A DNA stretch of 64,000 nt from the NCBI GenBank assembly GCA_951230915.1, contig OX579639.1, positions 12,400,001 through 12,464,000 on the forward strand, read 5' to 3'. The translations under genes and the position numbers were made by a program. Below the pieces are notes generated by a model. It searched no databases, was not told the origin of the DNA, and worked only from the letters and a program-made list of their open reading frames with translations. Numbering within the stretch: the first letter of the stretch is position 1; each line of letters starts with the position of its first letter. This document shows, one piece after another, positions 11,601 through 23,814 of this stretch. This DNA is from Antitrichia curtipendula (taxonomy: Eukaryota; Streptophyta; Bryopsida; Hypnales; Leucodontaceae).

Positions 11601-14600
11601 TCTTTGTCTGAACATCTAGGACAGGTATAGATGTAAACCCGCCAAAGTTCTGGAATGCCGCCATTTTAATGAAATTCACGTTCTAGTTACAACTTACAGT
11701 CTCTAATGGGCTCCATCTTAATTTATTATATATCCAGGTTGCTTGAAAACAATCAATTCTCTGGACCTATTCCGGATTCAATTGCGAATTTGACAGCACT
11801 AACTATTCTGTAAGTCAGTCTATCAGAAAATTGCTTTCAATTCCCTTGGTCATCAGTATGAAATGTTATTGCTATTTTTGTATTCATTTTCATTAATTTT
11901 CAGTGTTCTAAGCTCCTGTGGACGTCAAAACAGGAGTCTTTCCAACAATAAGTTCAATGGTTATATTCCAACAAGTCTCAACACGGTGGCCTCCGATTCC
12001 AGCTTACGACAAATGTAAGTAATCTGACGTTTGAATGCACATTAAAATCTCAGAAATACTCTGCAAATACTACTTTTATTTATAATAGAAAAGGTGAAGT
12101 TGTAGAGAGTTGTCTATTTTTTTACTAATGGTATCCAAAACCTAAACGCTAAACCCTAAATTTCCTAACAATCTCAAACCCTAAACTCTAAATTTGGAAT
12201 TTGGTTTTCAGATTGTTAGGACTCAACCAACTTCAGGGAGTGATTCCGAACTTCACAGCTATCAGCGGAAAACTAACTGTCGTGTAAGCTTCTTTTAACT
12301 AGCCTTTCCTTGTTTGTTTTATTATGAACATTAGATCTGTTTTTGGTTATTTTGGTTGTGAAGTATTTGTAGATCTAATCAGGGAGATCTATACATAAAA
12401 ACCTTTCAGATATTCACATGTTTGACATTTTGAGTTTGGCGATTGCAGGGACTTCAGCAGTAACGCATTTGATCCGCAACCTTTTCCTTCGTGGATCCAG
12501 AGTGCACCAAACATGCAAACTGTGTAAGTATGACGACCTGAAGTTAATAGATTTGGTAACCTTCATTTACTGAGTTGCATTTGAAGGGGAAAATTACGCA
12601 CAATTTTTGTAAATTTATGATTGGGTTTGACCAGCTAGACTTTTCTCTTTATGACCATTCAACAGGGTTAATGCTTGTAATTTAACAGGGTTAATGCTTG
12701 TAGTTTAACAGGGTTAATGCTTGTGTTCTCTTTCAGGTACCTCGAAGGAAGCAACTTGATCGGGGAATTTCCTTCGACAATCCTCTCTGCTCTTCAACTA
12801 GAAACATTGTGAGTGCCAGTGATGCGATTTTATATTTTATTTTGGGTTAGAATGTATGTATGTACGAGCTAGGTAACCAAATGAGGACCGGGAAGCTAAG
12901 CTAACCAAACTAAATCAATTATGTGAATGACATTGTGTCATGTGGCAATGACAGTGACAGGAATGGGTTATGTTTTTACAATTATATCAAATTAAGCAAT
13001 TATTTTTGGTAAAGAAAATTTTGTTTGCAAAGTGAAGTAAATTGATGGCTACAGACTTCCATATTGCACTCTCTAAACACCATCGTTGCCACAGTTGGGC
13101 TCGCCGAAACTCCTTGAACGGGACGTTACAAATTCCAGCAGTGCTTGGGCCGGATCTAATGACGGTGTCTCTTCAAGACAATCAGTTTACCGCTATCGTG
13201 CAAACCAACGTCAGCACCAACGTGACCCAAGTTGACCTTCAGTGAGTTTTCTCGTGCCAACCCAGATTCACCTAGTTTTTGCAACCTACGAGATCTCACG
13301 CCATTTCTTCCCATGCATTCCAGTTTTGATACGAACTTGCAGAACTGGCACAATACTGATCTGGACATGGTGTGTTGTCTCCCAGAGTTGCAGGCAACCC
13401 CGTGTGCGCCGCCAGCAACAGCGCCCGCCCCACCGCGCTCTGCGACACCGCCGTCCAATCCAAGCAATCTTGGGCTTCACCTTACTCCTTCGCCACCAAC
13501 TGCCCTTCCACCGTTTGCAGCGGCACCGCCGCCGTCAACCCCTTCCTCACTGGCAACTGCAACTGCTCCCAACCTCTGGAGCTTCAACTGGAAGCTCGTC
13601 GCCCCGCGTTCTCAGTCATCACGGATCCCCTCATGGAGAGTCTGCGAGGGAACCTCTCCTCGCAGCTCAATTTACAGGTGTCGCAAGTGTGGATCACGAC
13701 TGCGTCGTTTACGACGGACGGGAGGTGTGAGATTAATGTGGATTTCTTCTCGAGTGATGGGATGTCGACGCTGGATAGGGGGACGACGAGTAATATTACG
13801 CATAGCTTGACGAGTCAAGCGCTGGTGTTGCCCATTTTGACGCCCTACTTGGCGAGAGTGCTTGTGGATGGCGAGACGTTTCGTAAGTTTTGACACTCTG
13901 GCTGGTGGAAATGGTTTTCAAACTTTTTCAAACCTTGCGACATGTGGATTGGTCGAGGACTTGAGATCAGAGGAAAGCTTTGCAGTTTTCTTCTGATGGG
14001 ATTTCTGGATTTGCTTGGATAGAGTGATGGATTGAGTGAGTTTGAGTTTGCTCGATAGATAGATTTTTGCAGAGGTTGAAACTGACCTGCACTTTGGCTG
14101 GGTTGTACAGTGTCGTCCTCGAAGAAGAAAAGTCTGTCAGGCGGAGCTATTGCTGCGATTGTGGTGGGTGTTCTGGCAGCTTTAGCTGTCGTTGGAATTT
14201 ATGCTTTCTGGCAGAAGCGCAGAGCTCAGAAATTGAAACACAGGGCGCAACCATTTGGTAATTCCGCTCTTTCCCCTTCTTTCGGTGTGGCAGTGGATTG
14301 TGGATTTGTTTGGGTTATTTCGTAGATTGGGGGCTTATAGGAATCGGTTGAATCTTTGCAGCCAAATGGGGAGGAGCACAAGGAGAGAAGGACGTGTCCG
14401 CTCCCATGATAGCAGGCACCAGATTTTTCACTTTCAACGAAGTCAAGAAAGTCACCAACAGTTTCACCAGTGAGATCGGTGTGGGGGGTTATGGAAAGGT
14501 ACTACATTAGGCTTGCATTCCTACACTGCATCTATTTGTCGTCGAGGTTAAAATTTTTAACTGAGGAGGTGATTGTCTGAAGATCCGTTCTGTTGAGTTT

Positions 14601-16301
14601 GGAGTTCTCAAACTAAAACCTCATATCAGTTCGCTGTTTATCACAAATTTTAGAGCTTCCTCCACCTCGACATCGAAAACTAAGAGCTCTGAAAATTGCC
14701 GTCTTAACGAGTATATGTAGCCATCCTGGTCTAGTTTTGGACACCCGCCGAAAACTTCTGCGCCAAGTTAATGAATCATATTACTTGTTATGTGTGCAGG
14801 TATACTCCGGTGTTTTAGATAATGGCGTGAAAGTGGCAGTGAAGAGGGCGCAAGAGGGGTCCATGCAAGGAGCAGAGGAGTTTAAGAATGAGATCGAACT
14901 CTTATCTCGCGTCCATCACAAGAATCTTTTGGGTTTAGTGGGCTACTGCTACGAATATGGCGAGCAGATGCTTGTGTACGAGTTCATGGTGAACGGCACA
15001 GTGAGTGAATGGCTTGCTGGTGAGTTCTCAATTCTCATGCTTCTTTGATCCACTAATTCCAAGATGATAGTAGGGTTTAGGGTTTTAAGATCCACTTATT
15101 TCTGCAAGAAGCTTCTGATAAGTTGATTGGATTCCTGAGCAGGCAAGATGGCGTACCCTCTGGACTGGACGAAACGGCTATCCATAGCCTTGGGATCCGC
15201 GCGAGGGTTGGCGTATTTGCACGAGCTGGCGGACCCGCCCATCATTCACCGCGACATCAAATCCCAAAACATCTTGCTCGACGAGAAGCACATCGCCAAA
15301 GTGGCCGACTTCGGCTTGTCCAAACTGGCCCCGGACGGCGCTGACAAGCAGATTGCCACCGACCAAGTGAAGGGAACCCTGGTAAGCTTGCACCTCATGG
15401 AAATTACACAATCCTCAGTTAGCAATGAAGCTCACATCTCACGAAACTCAACTAAAAGGCGATTGAAGTAGAACTGAACTAACCGTTAACCCTAAAGGAA
15501 CTACAATTCATCGTTTTCTAATGACCAAGTCTATTGATCATTATGTGAGATTCATAATCCAGATGAGTACATTTTTTGATATCATCCGAATTTCACTTAC
15601 TTTCCTCAAAACGTAGATTGAAGTGGACAGAAGAAAGTTCTCATGAGACATGCACAAAACCATTAAGAACACATTTGATAATACCCAATGTGAGAGTCTG
15701 GATTCCGTCTCAGGTAAATCCAACGGGGAGACACATTGCTGTAAACCCTAAACCCTAGCACCTGAAGAGGAGGGGGAACTGTTTGAAATTGAGAACTTTG
15801 GGTGGCTGTGTTTGTGAACAGGGCTACCTGGATCCAGAGTACTACATGACGCAGCACCTCTCCGAGAAGAGCGACGTGTACAGCTTCGGCGTGGTGCTTC
15901 TTGAGCTCGCGACTTCCAGGCCGCCGATCCAAGGCGGCAAGTACATCGTGCGCGAGGTTCGCACTGCGTTGAACGAAGGCGGCATGGACGCGCTGGAGCC
16001 GCTGCTGGACCCGTTCGTGTACGAGGCTTCTCAGGAGGATCTGGACCGCTACATCGACTTGTCGTTGAGCTGCGTGGCGGACAAGGGCGCGGATCGCCCA
16101 ACCATGAACGAGGTCGTCAAGGAGCTTGAGACACTGGCGCAGCACAACAAGCCCAAGGCCAAGGCCAGCGCGCAGGCCACCGACCCCACTTGGTTGACGG
16201 ACGTCTACGAAGACGAGGAATTCGTCTCCGCCGGTCATGGCACCTCCTCGAATTTCAAGTACAGCGGAGGGTATTCCCCGCAAGTACCTGTGGCCAAGTA
16301 A
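8614..16301 (+). CDS. Leucine-rich-repeat receptor-like kinase (LRR-VIII type)
   Basis: Plasma-membrane receptor kinase, 982 aa in 19 exons: 8614-8725, 9149-9269, 9457-9528, 9869-9943, 10218-10289, 10527-10694, 11239-11328, 11738-11809, 11934-12014, 12212-12283, 12449-12523, 12737-12808, 13095-13241, 13386-13882, 14111-14257, 14362-14498, 14800-15019, 15143-15381, 15822-16301. A hydrophobic signal peptide (residues ~15-32) leads into an LRR cap ([10 protein letters not shown]), then about ten LRRs mostly encoded by 72-75-nt exons in phase 2. A cysteine-rich juxtamembrane block (NPVC..LCD..NCNC) follows, a membrane span at ~586-608, and a kinase with glycine loop 664-671, Lys685, Glu701, HRD 779-781 and DFG 799-801, so it should be active. 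Layout matches LRR-VIII-1 kinases (HPCA1 relatives); the ligand is unknown. ATG 8614 was chosen; 8617 is equally possible. Exon 9 could start upstream at 11904 instead. Confidence 0.93.
10089..10205 (+). repeat. MITE copy 1, in receptor-kinase intron 4
   Basis: A ~117-bp unit with inverted ends (ACGTGAATTTCATTAAAATGG / CCATTTTAACGAAATTGACGTT). A near-identical copy lies in opposite orientation at 11564-11682. Confidence 0.8.
10858..11037 (+). repeat. Diverged third MITE copy, in intron 6
   Basis: Contains related ends (TCATTAAAAAATTCGCCATTC and ATGGCATATGGAATATGCC..AATGAAATT) and an internal repeat of GGT(T)TAGACC/CAGACC..GTGGTCTGAAA at about 10907-10925 and 10983-11003. Clearly more diverged than the other two copies. 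Confidence 0.5.
11564..11682 (-). repeat. MITE copy 2, in intron 7, inverted
   Basis: Reverse complement of 10089-10205 with only a handful of differences over ~117 bp. Lies in the intron between exons 7 and 8. Confidence 0.85.
12661..12724. repeat. Three 23-bp tandem repeats in intron 11
   Basis: AACAGGGTTAATGCTTGTA occurs three times in a row with period 23, just upstream of the exon at 12737, displacing the usual polypyrimidine/branch region. Confidence 0.9.
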
Positions 16302-16990
16302 TCTTCTCACGCAATTTAGGGTTCCGATTTCGGGTCTCAATTAGGGTTTATGGGCTCTGGACCGGAGGTGAAGAAGCTGTGCATTAACAGAAGCTACGCT
16401 ACATGTGAGCAAGTTCAATACGACCGTGGCACCTCCGCGAATTTCAAGTCCAGCGGAGGTACTCCCCACAGGGGCCTGTACCCAAGTAATATCCCACAAT
16501 TTAGGGTTCAATTTAGGGTTTCAATTAGGGCTTTTGGTTTATTGACTCTGGACCGAAGGGGAAGATGCTGTGCATTGACAGAAGCTACGCTACACGTGAA
16601 GGTTTACAACGACCATGGCACCTCTGCGAATTTGAAATACAGCGAAGGGGATTCCGTGCAAGGACCTGTGGCCAAGTAATCCTCTCACACAATTTCGGGT
16701 TTCGATTTCGGGTTTCAATTAGGGTTTGTTGGCTCTGGACCGAAGGGGAAGAGGCTGTGCATTGAAGCTACGCTACGCGTGAGAAAATTCACTACGACCA
16801 TGGCACCTCCCGAATTTCAAGTACAGCGGAGGGTATTCCCTGCAAGGATCGGTACCCAAGTAATCTTCTCACGCAATTTAGGGTTTCGAGGTACCCAAGT
16901 AATCCTGTCACGCAATTTAGGGTTTCGATTCCGGATTATTGGCTCTGAACTGAAGGGGAAGAGGCTGTACATGGACAGAAGCTACATGTG
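16239..16990 (+). repeat. Tandem copies of the kinase gene's 3' end (~189 bp)
   Basis: Copies begin at 16239 (inside the last coding exon), 16428, 16617 and 16802, with a partial fifth near 16889. Each starts GGCACCTC, encodes a version of the last ~20 residues ([15 protein letters not shown]) and then repeats 3' flank (CAATTTAGGGTTTCGATT, GAAGCTACGCTAC). The true stop is in copy 1; copy 3 still ends in the same VAK-stop. Confidence 0.85.
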
Positions 16991-18257
16991 AGGGAGTTTC
17001 GAAGGACCTTACTCTAAAAGCGCTCGTCACTGTTGCGGGGATGGGGTCACGCATTGCTCAGCTGCTTGTTACACTGAAGCGGTGTCTGTTGATTGTTTAG
17101 AGGATTGACACTCCTGTTTGTACACTAGAATAGAGTTTCATTTTCTAGGCCATCGTCATGAGGAGATTTTGGTTTAGAGAGTTTGGAATTTATCATGTTG
17201 AAATTTGTGGATGGTAAAGCTTCGAAACTGTGATGGGAGTCACCAGGCCATCAGGAATGCCAATGTTTGTTAACATTAAGAATATTTGTTGTAATGCTTA
17301 TCTTTGGCTATGTATGATTTGGATTGAAGATCTGGTTTCAGAGAGTTGTGGATGGACAACGTATTGAGGACGTTGAGATTTCATTTTTTGGTCAATTAGT
17401 GGCTATGGATTATGCCATACAACCATCTTTTGCTTGGTGACCCTGAGTTGAGCATGATACCAAATTGGGCATAGTACAATTCTTCTTTTTTTCAAGGTAT
17501 AAGTTTGTTATAGAGTTTGGGAATGCAATTTTGAAACCTAAGGAGATCATTATCATTTTTTTCTTAAACTTTGTGAGTTAAGAGATATGATCCATTTAAT
17601 TTGAAGTAGGAAAATTTTGTATAATATGAAGGGCTACTATAGGGTCTATGAAATACTATATATTCTAATATATATAAATTATAATGTGTAAAAATATGAT
17701 GAAGTAGGAATTTTTATTAATAAATTAGCTTGAGAGATAGGGGCCATGCAAAAATTTTAGAGTATGATTTATAACTCCAAAGAATTGTAAAAATTGTTGC
17801 ATTCAATTATAAAAAAATTCTAATTTTAGGAAGAAACTAAGGTACCACAACTATTCTATAAACACCACCATGCTACTATCTTTAGGCCAACCCAATGTTT
17901 CATTGACAGTTGAGCTCCATCTCCCAACATTCTCTAGTTGGAAGTTCTTACCTCCAATCGCTTGCCAATTACTACTAGCCTCTTTTCTTCGGATACCATG
18001 GGGCCAAATTGCACCATTTCAAAATAAATGTCTACTTGTCACCAAATAAAAGTAATCTTTTTTCACAAAAAAATTCCCACTTCTATAAAAAAAATGTGGG
18101 TGAAATTGCCAAATTTGGATGAAAGAGTACATGAATGTGATTGAAAAGTGTTTTCTGGTCCAAAAGATGGATGAATATAGGAATACAATGCTTCACAAAA
18201 TTTTAAGTGATCACCATATTGACACTTTGTCAAAAGGTTAAAAAAAGGGCTGGTCAC
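16991..18257. other. Intergenic, no feature recognised
   Basis: AT-rich sequence that should include the polyadenylation region of the receptor kinase. No reading frame, RNA gene or clear repeat was identified. Confidence 0.4.
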
Positions 18258-18498
18258 TAAGGTAGGTACACCCAGAACCGCCACTTTTTGCTACTAAGCC
18301 TAGTTACTATTATTAGATTGGTCAAATTTTCATATGTTCTTGTAGGCAAGTGAAAGGAGGTTCCAACGCACCAAAAAACATGGCATTTGGATACTATATG
18401 CAAAAGTTATTAAGGAACAAAGTTTGGTTCTAAAAGCGTTTCTTCCAGATAGGTACAGAACTGATTGTGCAGTGACACATTTGGGTGTACCTACCTTA
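18258..18498. repeat. 241-bp inverted-repeat element
   Basis: TAAGGTAGGTACACCCA at 18258-18274 is perfectly inverted at 18482-18498. The interior (GGCAAGTGAAAGGAG..CCATATGCAAAAGTT-like) recurs near 58840-58910. No convincing target-site duplication. Confidence 0.65.
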
Positions 18499-18784
18499 CT
18501 ATGGCTGCAGGCCTCCTTCCTACACTCGCTACCCCAATTCTCAAGCTGCTCGTGCCCTTTACACTTGCCCTGACCAAAGTCAATAAGAACCAGTATGCCC
18601 GTATTGCCCCCTCTTCCCTAGTTTCCCCCCTAAATGCCATAACTTGTCAACCATCAATCAGATTTGAAAATGAATTATATACCCGCAAACCCCATCTCCA
18701 AGAAAAGTTTCAAAAAATCGCGTCAGAAATTGACTTCATAGGAACCTGCCCAAAATTCCGAGGGGACTCTTGGGACTTTAGGGG
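18499..18784. repeat. Right end of a TTAA-family element
   Basis: Ends in GGGACTTTAGGGG followed by TTAA (18785-18788), the same terminus as 60742. The preceding sequence (AAGTTTCAAAAA, CATAGGA(A/G)C(C/T)TG) matches 60650-60735. The left end is missing or was cut off by the foldback at 18258-18498. Confidence 0.6.
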
Positions 18785-18802
18785 TTAACAATCATACAAG
18801 AG

Positions 18803-18811
18803 TAGCTGCAC
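18803..18811. repeat. Target-site duplication of the MULE, left
   Basis: TAGCTGCAC, repeated exactly at 37018-37026. Nine bases is the typical duplication length for Mutator-like elements. Confidence 0.9.
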
Positions 18812-18847
18812 GCGTTTCACTATTTCTCACCCCTCAGAATGCGGCCC
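18812..18847 (+). repeat. MULE left terminal inverted repeat
   Basis: Pairs with 36982-37017. The best conserved core is CTCACCCCTCAGAA followed by GCGGC. The CACTAT inside is coincidental resemblance to CACTA ends: no 3-bp duplication abuts it. Confidence 0.88.
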
Positions 18848-19002
18848 TTTATGGCTCTGACTCCTTCCGTCTCGACAGACCGGTCGTCCCGGTTGTCTCG
18901 ATTCTCACACCGCCTGACTGTCAGACTCTTTTACCACGCCTGATTTACTCGGCACTGAACACAGTGGTAAATCACAATGTTTTGAAACTTGTGTTTCGAA
19001 GA

Positions 19003-19055
19003 GGCATGGCATGGGGTCATGTATGTCATGTATGTCATGTATGTCATGCATGCAT
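19003..19055. repeat. Subterminal CATG-rich tract, left
   Basis: Starts GGCATGGCATGGGG and continues as repeated ATGTATGTC units, about 190 bp inside the left end. A matching CATG-rich tract stands at nearly the same distance from the right end (36804-36837). Confidence 0.7.
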
Positions 19056-19826
19056 CAATGATTTTCGAAAACGCTTTTTGACCGTTTAGGGGAGGTGGGC
19101 AGTTTTCGTGGGTCAGTGTTTCGGCGGGATTGGTGTCCGTTGGAAACCGACCAACTGTGTTTTCCGTGGCTAGGGTTTCGAGAAGTTAGGGTTTGGGAGC
19201 GTCTCTTCCGGCAGTGCGAGCCGGGTTTTGTGGCAAACTGGAGGTTTTGCGACTAAGTCTCAATTTGATAGAGGCGCTATGGTTTTAGGTGGTGATTGCG
19301 TCATTGCAGTTTAGGGGTTACCTTAGGATTCGAGTTTGGCACAGAGACAACCAAGGACTGGAAGGCGTGTTTCAGGGTTTTGGGGTGAATTTGCGGTTGG
19401 GCATTTTAGGCATTTGGACGGAATTTGCGGCTGTGCTGGCGTCAGGGTTTACGGTGGAAAGTCGTGGCGCCAGGGCACATTTCATGAATCCAGCGCTTCT
19501 CATCTCATACTGCGCTTCGTTGTGTTAGTTAGGGTTAGGGTTTAGGTGGTGTTCTTCACTACTGCAAATTAGCAATTCCAGAGGGTTTAGGGTGATGTTC
19601 CCGATTTAGTTATAGAATGCTTGGATGCGGGCTCCTAAGTGTGTGCATTTGAAGGTTCTTCGTGTATACAATGTGTACTTCATGGTCCTAGTCCACGTGA
19701 GCTGAAAGGAGGATCTCTGGTTATTAGCAATTTTGCACGCATTAGCAAATTTGAGGCAAATTGTTGTGTATGACTTAGAAGGCCTTGCCTTCTTCGCATT
19801 GAATATAGCTGATCTGTCCTTCTTCC

Positions 19827-22800
19827 ATGGTGCGCACTGAATCAGCAGCGACAGTAGGTGATCATTTGACAGATGTTTCTATCGACTCAAAGTGGGCTGC
19901 CGATGTAGGTGTCAAACACGACGCCCGTGGGAAAGTGCAATCGCAGGTGCAGCTCGACCTTGTCACATCGAAGCTGGAGTTTCCGCCTCATGGGCCGATC
20001 TTCATGCACGACTTGTTGTGGTCCCTTCGCGAAACGCGACGTCTCCGCCAAGGTCAATGGAAGGGCAGTAAGAAGGAAGTGGTGGTCCAGCAATGTTTCA
20101 TCCCCACCAGCAGGGTCCCAGATTTTATCATGGGAATGGAGAATACGAAAGGCAGCGTGACGTGCAAGTTTGTGAAAATACGCACAAAGCCAGCGAATGG
20201 CGATAAAAATTTCTTAGCAACTGAAACTACTGCTAATGAAGTTGTACGGTAGGCGATTCAGGTTACACTTACCTCCTGTCCATTTTGGATCCAGTCTTGC
20301 TTCTTGCATATTTAGACAATGTTCCGTTTTGTCTCCCATTGACTCAGTGTTTCGAAATGTTGTATGCATGTACGTTTCGTCTTGCAGCTACCATTGTCAA
20401 TATGGTCCACAGGACCACTCAGCGAATGTGAAGACTGTAAGCTCAGTGTTGCTTAGGAAGCAAAGACCAAAGGCCGCTGTTGCTGGAGCTGCGAAGACAA
20501 AACGCAAAGGAAAAAACAAAGGTCCTCCCGCGGAAGGGGAAATGCAGCCACCCAAACACAAGAAAACTAGGTCTAAAAAGAAGTCTAATGCAACAAACGG
20601 AGCGGAAGTTACTTCTGATAAACCCAAGCGAACGCGCGTTGCCAAGAAGCCTCCACCGCCTACGGCTGCCATTCAAACGGACGCTGAACGATTAGGCAAC
20701 ACCGTGCGTGTCCTCAGCATGGAAAGCGCTTGCAAGAGAACTGGGACCACTATCGATACACTGGTACCAGTGGTTTAGCGAAAAACTGGATTCCAGCGTG
20801 GACGTTCACGGCGGCAAACTGGAGTTCCGGCCGTGGCTGAAGACAGCTTACTGTCAAACGGTCTTGGAGATGTTCCTTCAAGTGATAAGCCCGATACACT
20901 TGCAGGACGAGATATAAACCTGAATTTACCAACGAATGCCGCAGAGCCTTCTGAGGTACCTCTTACTGCAGCGGAATCAAAGGTACTTCGCTGGCAAGCT
21001 TCAAGTGCCATCAAGTTCCCAAGGAAACCAAAAATGGTTGTGTGCAAGCGCTCAAAGGCTTCCAAGAAGGCACCCATAACACTGCCAGCTGCCTTCCTAG
21101 AACTTGACTTGAATGCCCCCCTTCCGGACTGCAATAACCAGGACTTGCCTGCAGTTACGAACAATGATGTGGAAGAAAATTGTCCAATCGGAGAGTGTGT
21201 ACCTGAAGTGGGAAGCAATAGGATTGACCAGAATGCACTCATGCAGAGTACTGAGGCTGACACAACTACCAGTGCGCGGAAAACACCGCTTGATCAGGAA
21301 AACACTGAAGAACCGTCCGGAAATCCAAGCGGGACCACTAACAGGCCACGGCGACCGGATGTAGCATTTAAGCCACGCGATTCTCTGAAACAGTGGGGAC
21401 GTGGCCTGAAGCGGGGATGCCAGGCATCCTTTAGTGTAAAGTCACTATATCTCCTCCCACATGTCACGGAAATAACAGTCTATGAATGTGAACATGTAAA
21501 TGAAGCCCGAATGCAGTGCCATGGTTTGGGGCTTGCGGGAGATCGAAGTGCACTCACATGGCACTTGTCTTCGGAAATCAAGGAATTCGTCTTGAAACTA
21601 CTACGGGATGGATATAGTGTACCGCAGGTCATGTCCAAGCACATTCAAATTGTGAAGGACTCCCTCAGCATTGGCAATGGCATTTCGAGGGACATGTTCC
21701 TACATGAACGTGATGTCAGGAATTTAGCAACGAAGGTGGCGTAGGAGACATACATGCTGCATCCTCATGATGCGAAAAGTGTGCAGCTGTGGGTAGAGCA
21801 GAACAGGGGAAGTGTATTCTTGTACCAAGAAACTGGACTGGTCACCCAAGGCGCTTTGACGCACTCAACTATGCCTTTTACTCTAGGGATTCAAACACCT
21901 TGGCAGCGTGAAATGATGGTCCAGTTCGGCCACGAAAATGGTGTCTCGATTGATGCCACTTTTGGCACTAACGAGAATAAGGTTTAGCGTCTCGAAACAC
22001 TGCTTTTGAGAAGGAAAGGCATTCAATTTGGTCTGCCGGTAGTCCAGGTCATGCCTTATGCTTAGGTTTGGTTTTGGGTTTAGGGACAGCTTCGCATGAA
22101 TCTAGCATTCTGTCTAATTTTGCATTTGATATCTTACGATTACAGTTTCGTGTTCAGTGTTCCTGATGTGCGAAACACTATTTTGGCGTTTTTGCAGTTT
22201 CTTCTATACACGGTCATGGTGTTCGACGAGTGGCACAACGGAATACCGGTGGCGTTCGTTATTACATCGCGGTCAGCGTAGGAGGATCTTACTCCCTGGA
22301 TGCGGGCGTTGGATGTTGCATTGAGGCGCGAAATGCTGAATTGGAAGCCAAATGCTTTCATTGTGGATTGCGCGCCAGGAGAGATAAATAGCCTAAGGTA
22401 TATATCGCCTTGACACACTGTCCGACAATTCATTACCATTAGCCACCACCATGTTCTTGTAGACGGTTTTAGGGTTGAGTTTAGGGTCAGTTTAGGGTCT
22501 ACCCGCGCTCAGTTATAGAAGCACTTACCAGATGTCACATGTAAAAGATAACACGCTGAATTGTCTCAGTACCCCTAAACCCTTAATCACTGACTTCCTT
22601 GTCACTTTTCTAGGATGGTGTGGCCAAACACAGCCATCTTTCTGTGCCTATGGCACGTGCATCGAGCGTGGCAGCAGCAGGCGTGCATCAAAATTCAAGA
22701 TAGTGACGCACGGGCGTCCATTCTGAGGGGCCTATGTTCAATCATGTATGACCGCAGTGGGCAAATTGGAGTTGCGGCTCCGGATTGGGCTGTTTGGAGA

Positions 22801-23814
22801 CTGCAGCAGTTGCAGTCAATGCACCCCGCTGCGAACGAATTCTGGGATTACGTGAGGGAACAGTGGTTGCCGAAGGTGCATATGTGGGTGGTGGGCTACC
22901 GCAATATGCCATACGCCGGCCAGGACACTAATGCTGCGGTGGAGAGTTATCATGGATACATGAAATCGGTCCTGAAGGCAGAAAGAAGTCGAATGACCGG
23001 GCGTCGGGTGGACTGGTGCATCCACGTTCTCACAGGTGATGTGCTCACCCACTATTGGTACAACCGAGTTCGCAAGCAGTTTGGATTTGTTGACAACCGA
23101 AAAGAGCGCGACATAGTTGTTTCTGCTCTCATTTTAGCTCGGGAGATACCTGACATCGACGTAACACTCCCGGAAGTCAAGGGAGGATCGGCATTTGTCA
23201 CGTCCTGTACACACCGGCATTTGCGATATGTTGTGCAAAACCCAGGAGAATTGTGGGCCTTCTACAATTGTGTGCATGCACAACGAGGAAACACCTGCAA
23301 GCACAAGGTGAAAGTTCTAAGACTCATGCATCCACAGGTAGCAGAGGGGATTGTTGCTAGGTTTTGTGGAGCATTAAAGGGTTTAGGAGTGGCAGGTACA
23401 AGTGAAATGGCCGCACACGTTGGATTCGCTACTGAAAATGCTATGCCGCATGAAGTTTTAGGGATGACTCCGGATCGGCTTCGGGCCGAGACCCGGCCCG
23501 AAGCGTCACGAAACACTGTGCACCGCCATACCACTCTAACAATCTTAGCGCAAGAAATTCTAGATTTCAGTAGCCAAAGCAACATTCTGATGGAACATCT
23601 GTACACTGATCTGCATCGCTTACAAGGAAAGATGAAGGCCTTAAAAGCCGATATTGATTCCGGGATCCTCCACCCAGTCAGGTCCATTCCAGTGTTTCAG
23701 CGTGTGGAAGATGGGTTGGGTATGGGCTTGGGACGGTTGAGGGACATGCTTGAGGGCCGAAGAAGACCAGGAGTTTACAGAAGACTACGTTTGGGTGGAG
23801 AATCGCCGGCTTGA
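19827..23814 (+). pseudogene. MULE transposase gene with three in-frame TAG codons
   Basis: DDE transposase, 1139 codons over exons 19827-20248, 20388-21981, 22198-22397 and 22614-23814; all junctions are GT-AG and keep phase. A conserved N-terminal block (CFIPTSRVPDFIMG..YHCQYGP) is followed by a lysine-rich nuclear-signal-like stretch and a FLYWCH-like zinc finger (GCQASF..CEHVNEARMQCHG). The catalytic acids are predicted at Asp663 (SIDATFG), Asp729 (FIVDCAPG) and Glu849 (AAVESYHG), with LCLWHVHRAW between and a SWIM-type finger at ~958-969 (CVHAQRGNTCKH). TAG interrupts codons 271 (20776), 593 (21742) and 700 (22279). There is no frameshift. All three would be repaired by one T-to-C change to CAG, so the loss looks recent. 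Confidence 0.85.

Noticed and set aside
13232..13810. 192-codon Pro/Ser-rich open frame
   Set aside because: Shadow of receptor-kinase exon 14, whose frame encodes the conserved cysteine-rich juxtamembrane block.
20776..22281. Reassigned or read-through TAG in the transposase
   Set aside because: Nothing else in the window uses TAG as sense; the receptor kinase and other genes read normally, and simple CAG-to-TAG decay explains it.
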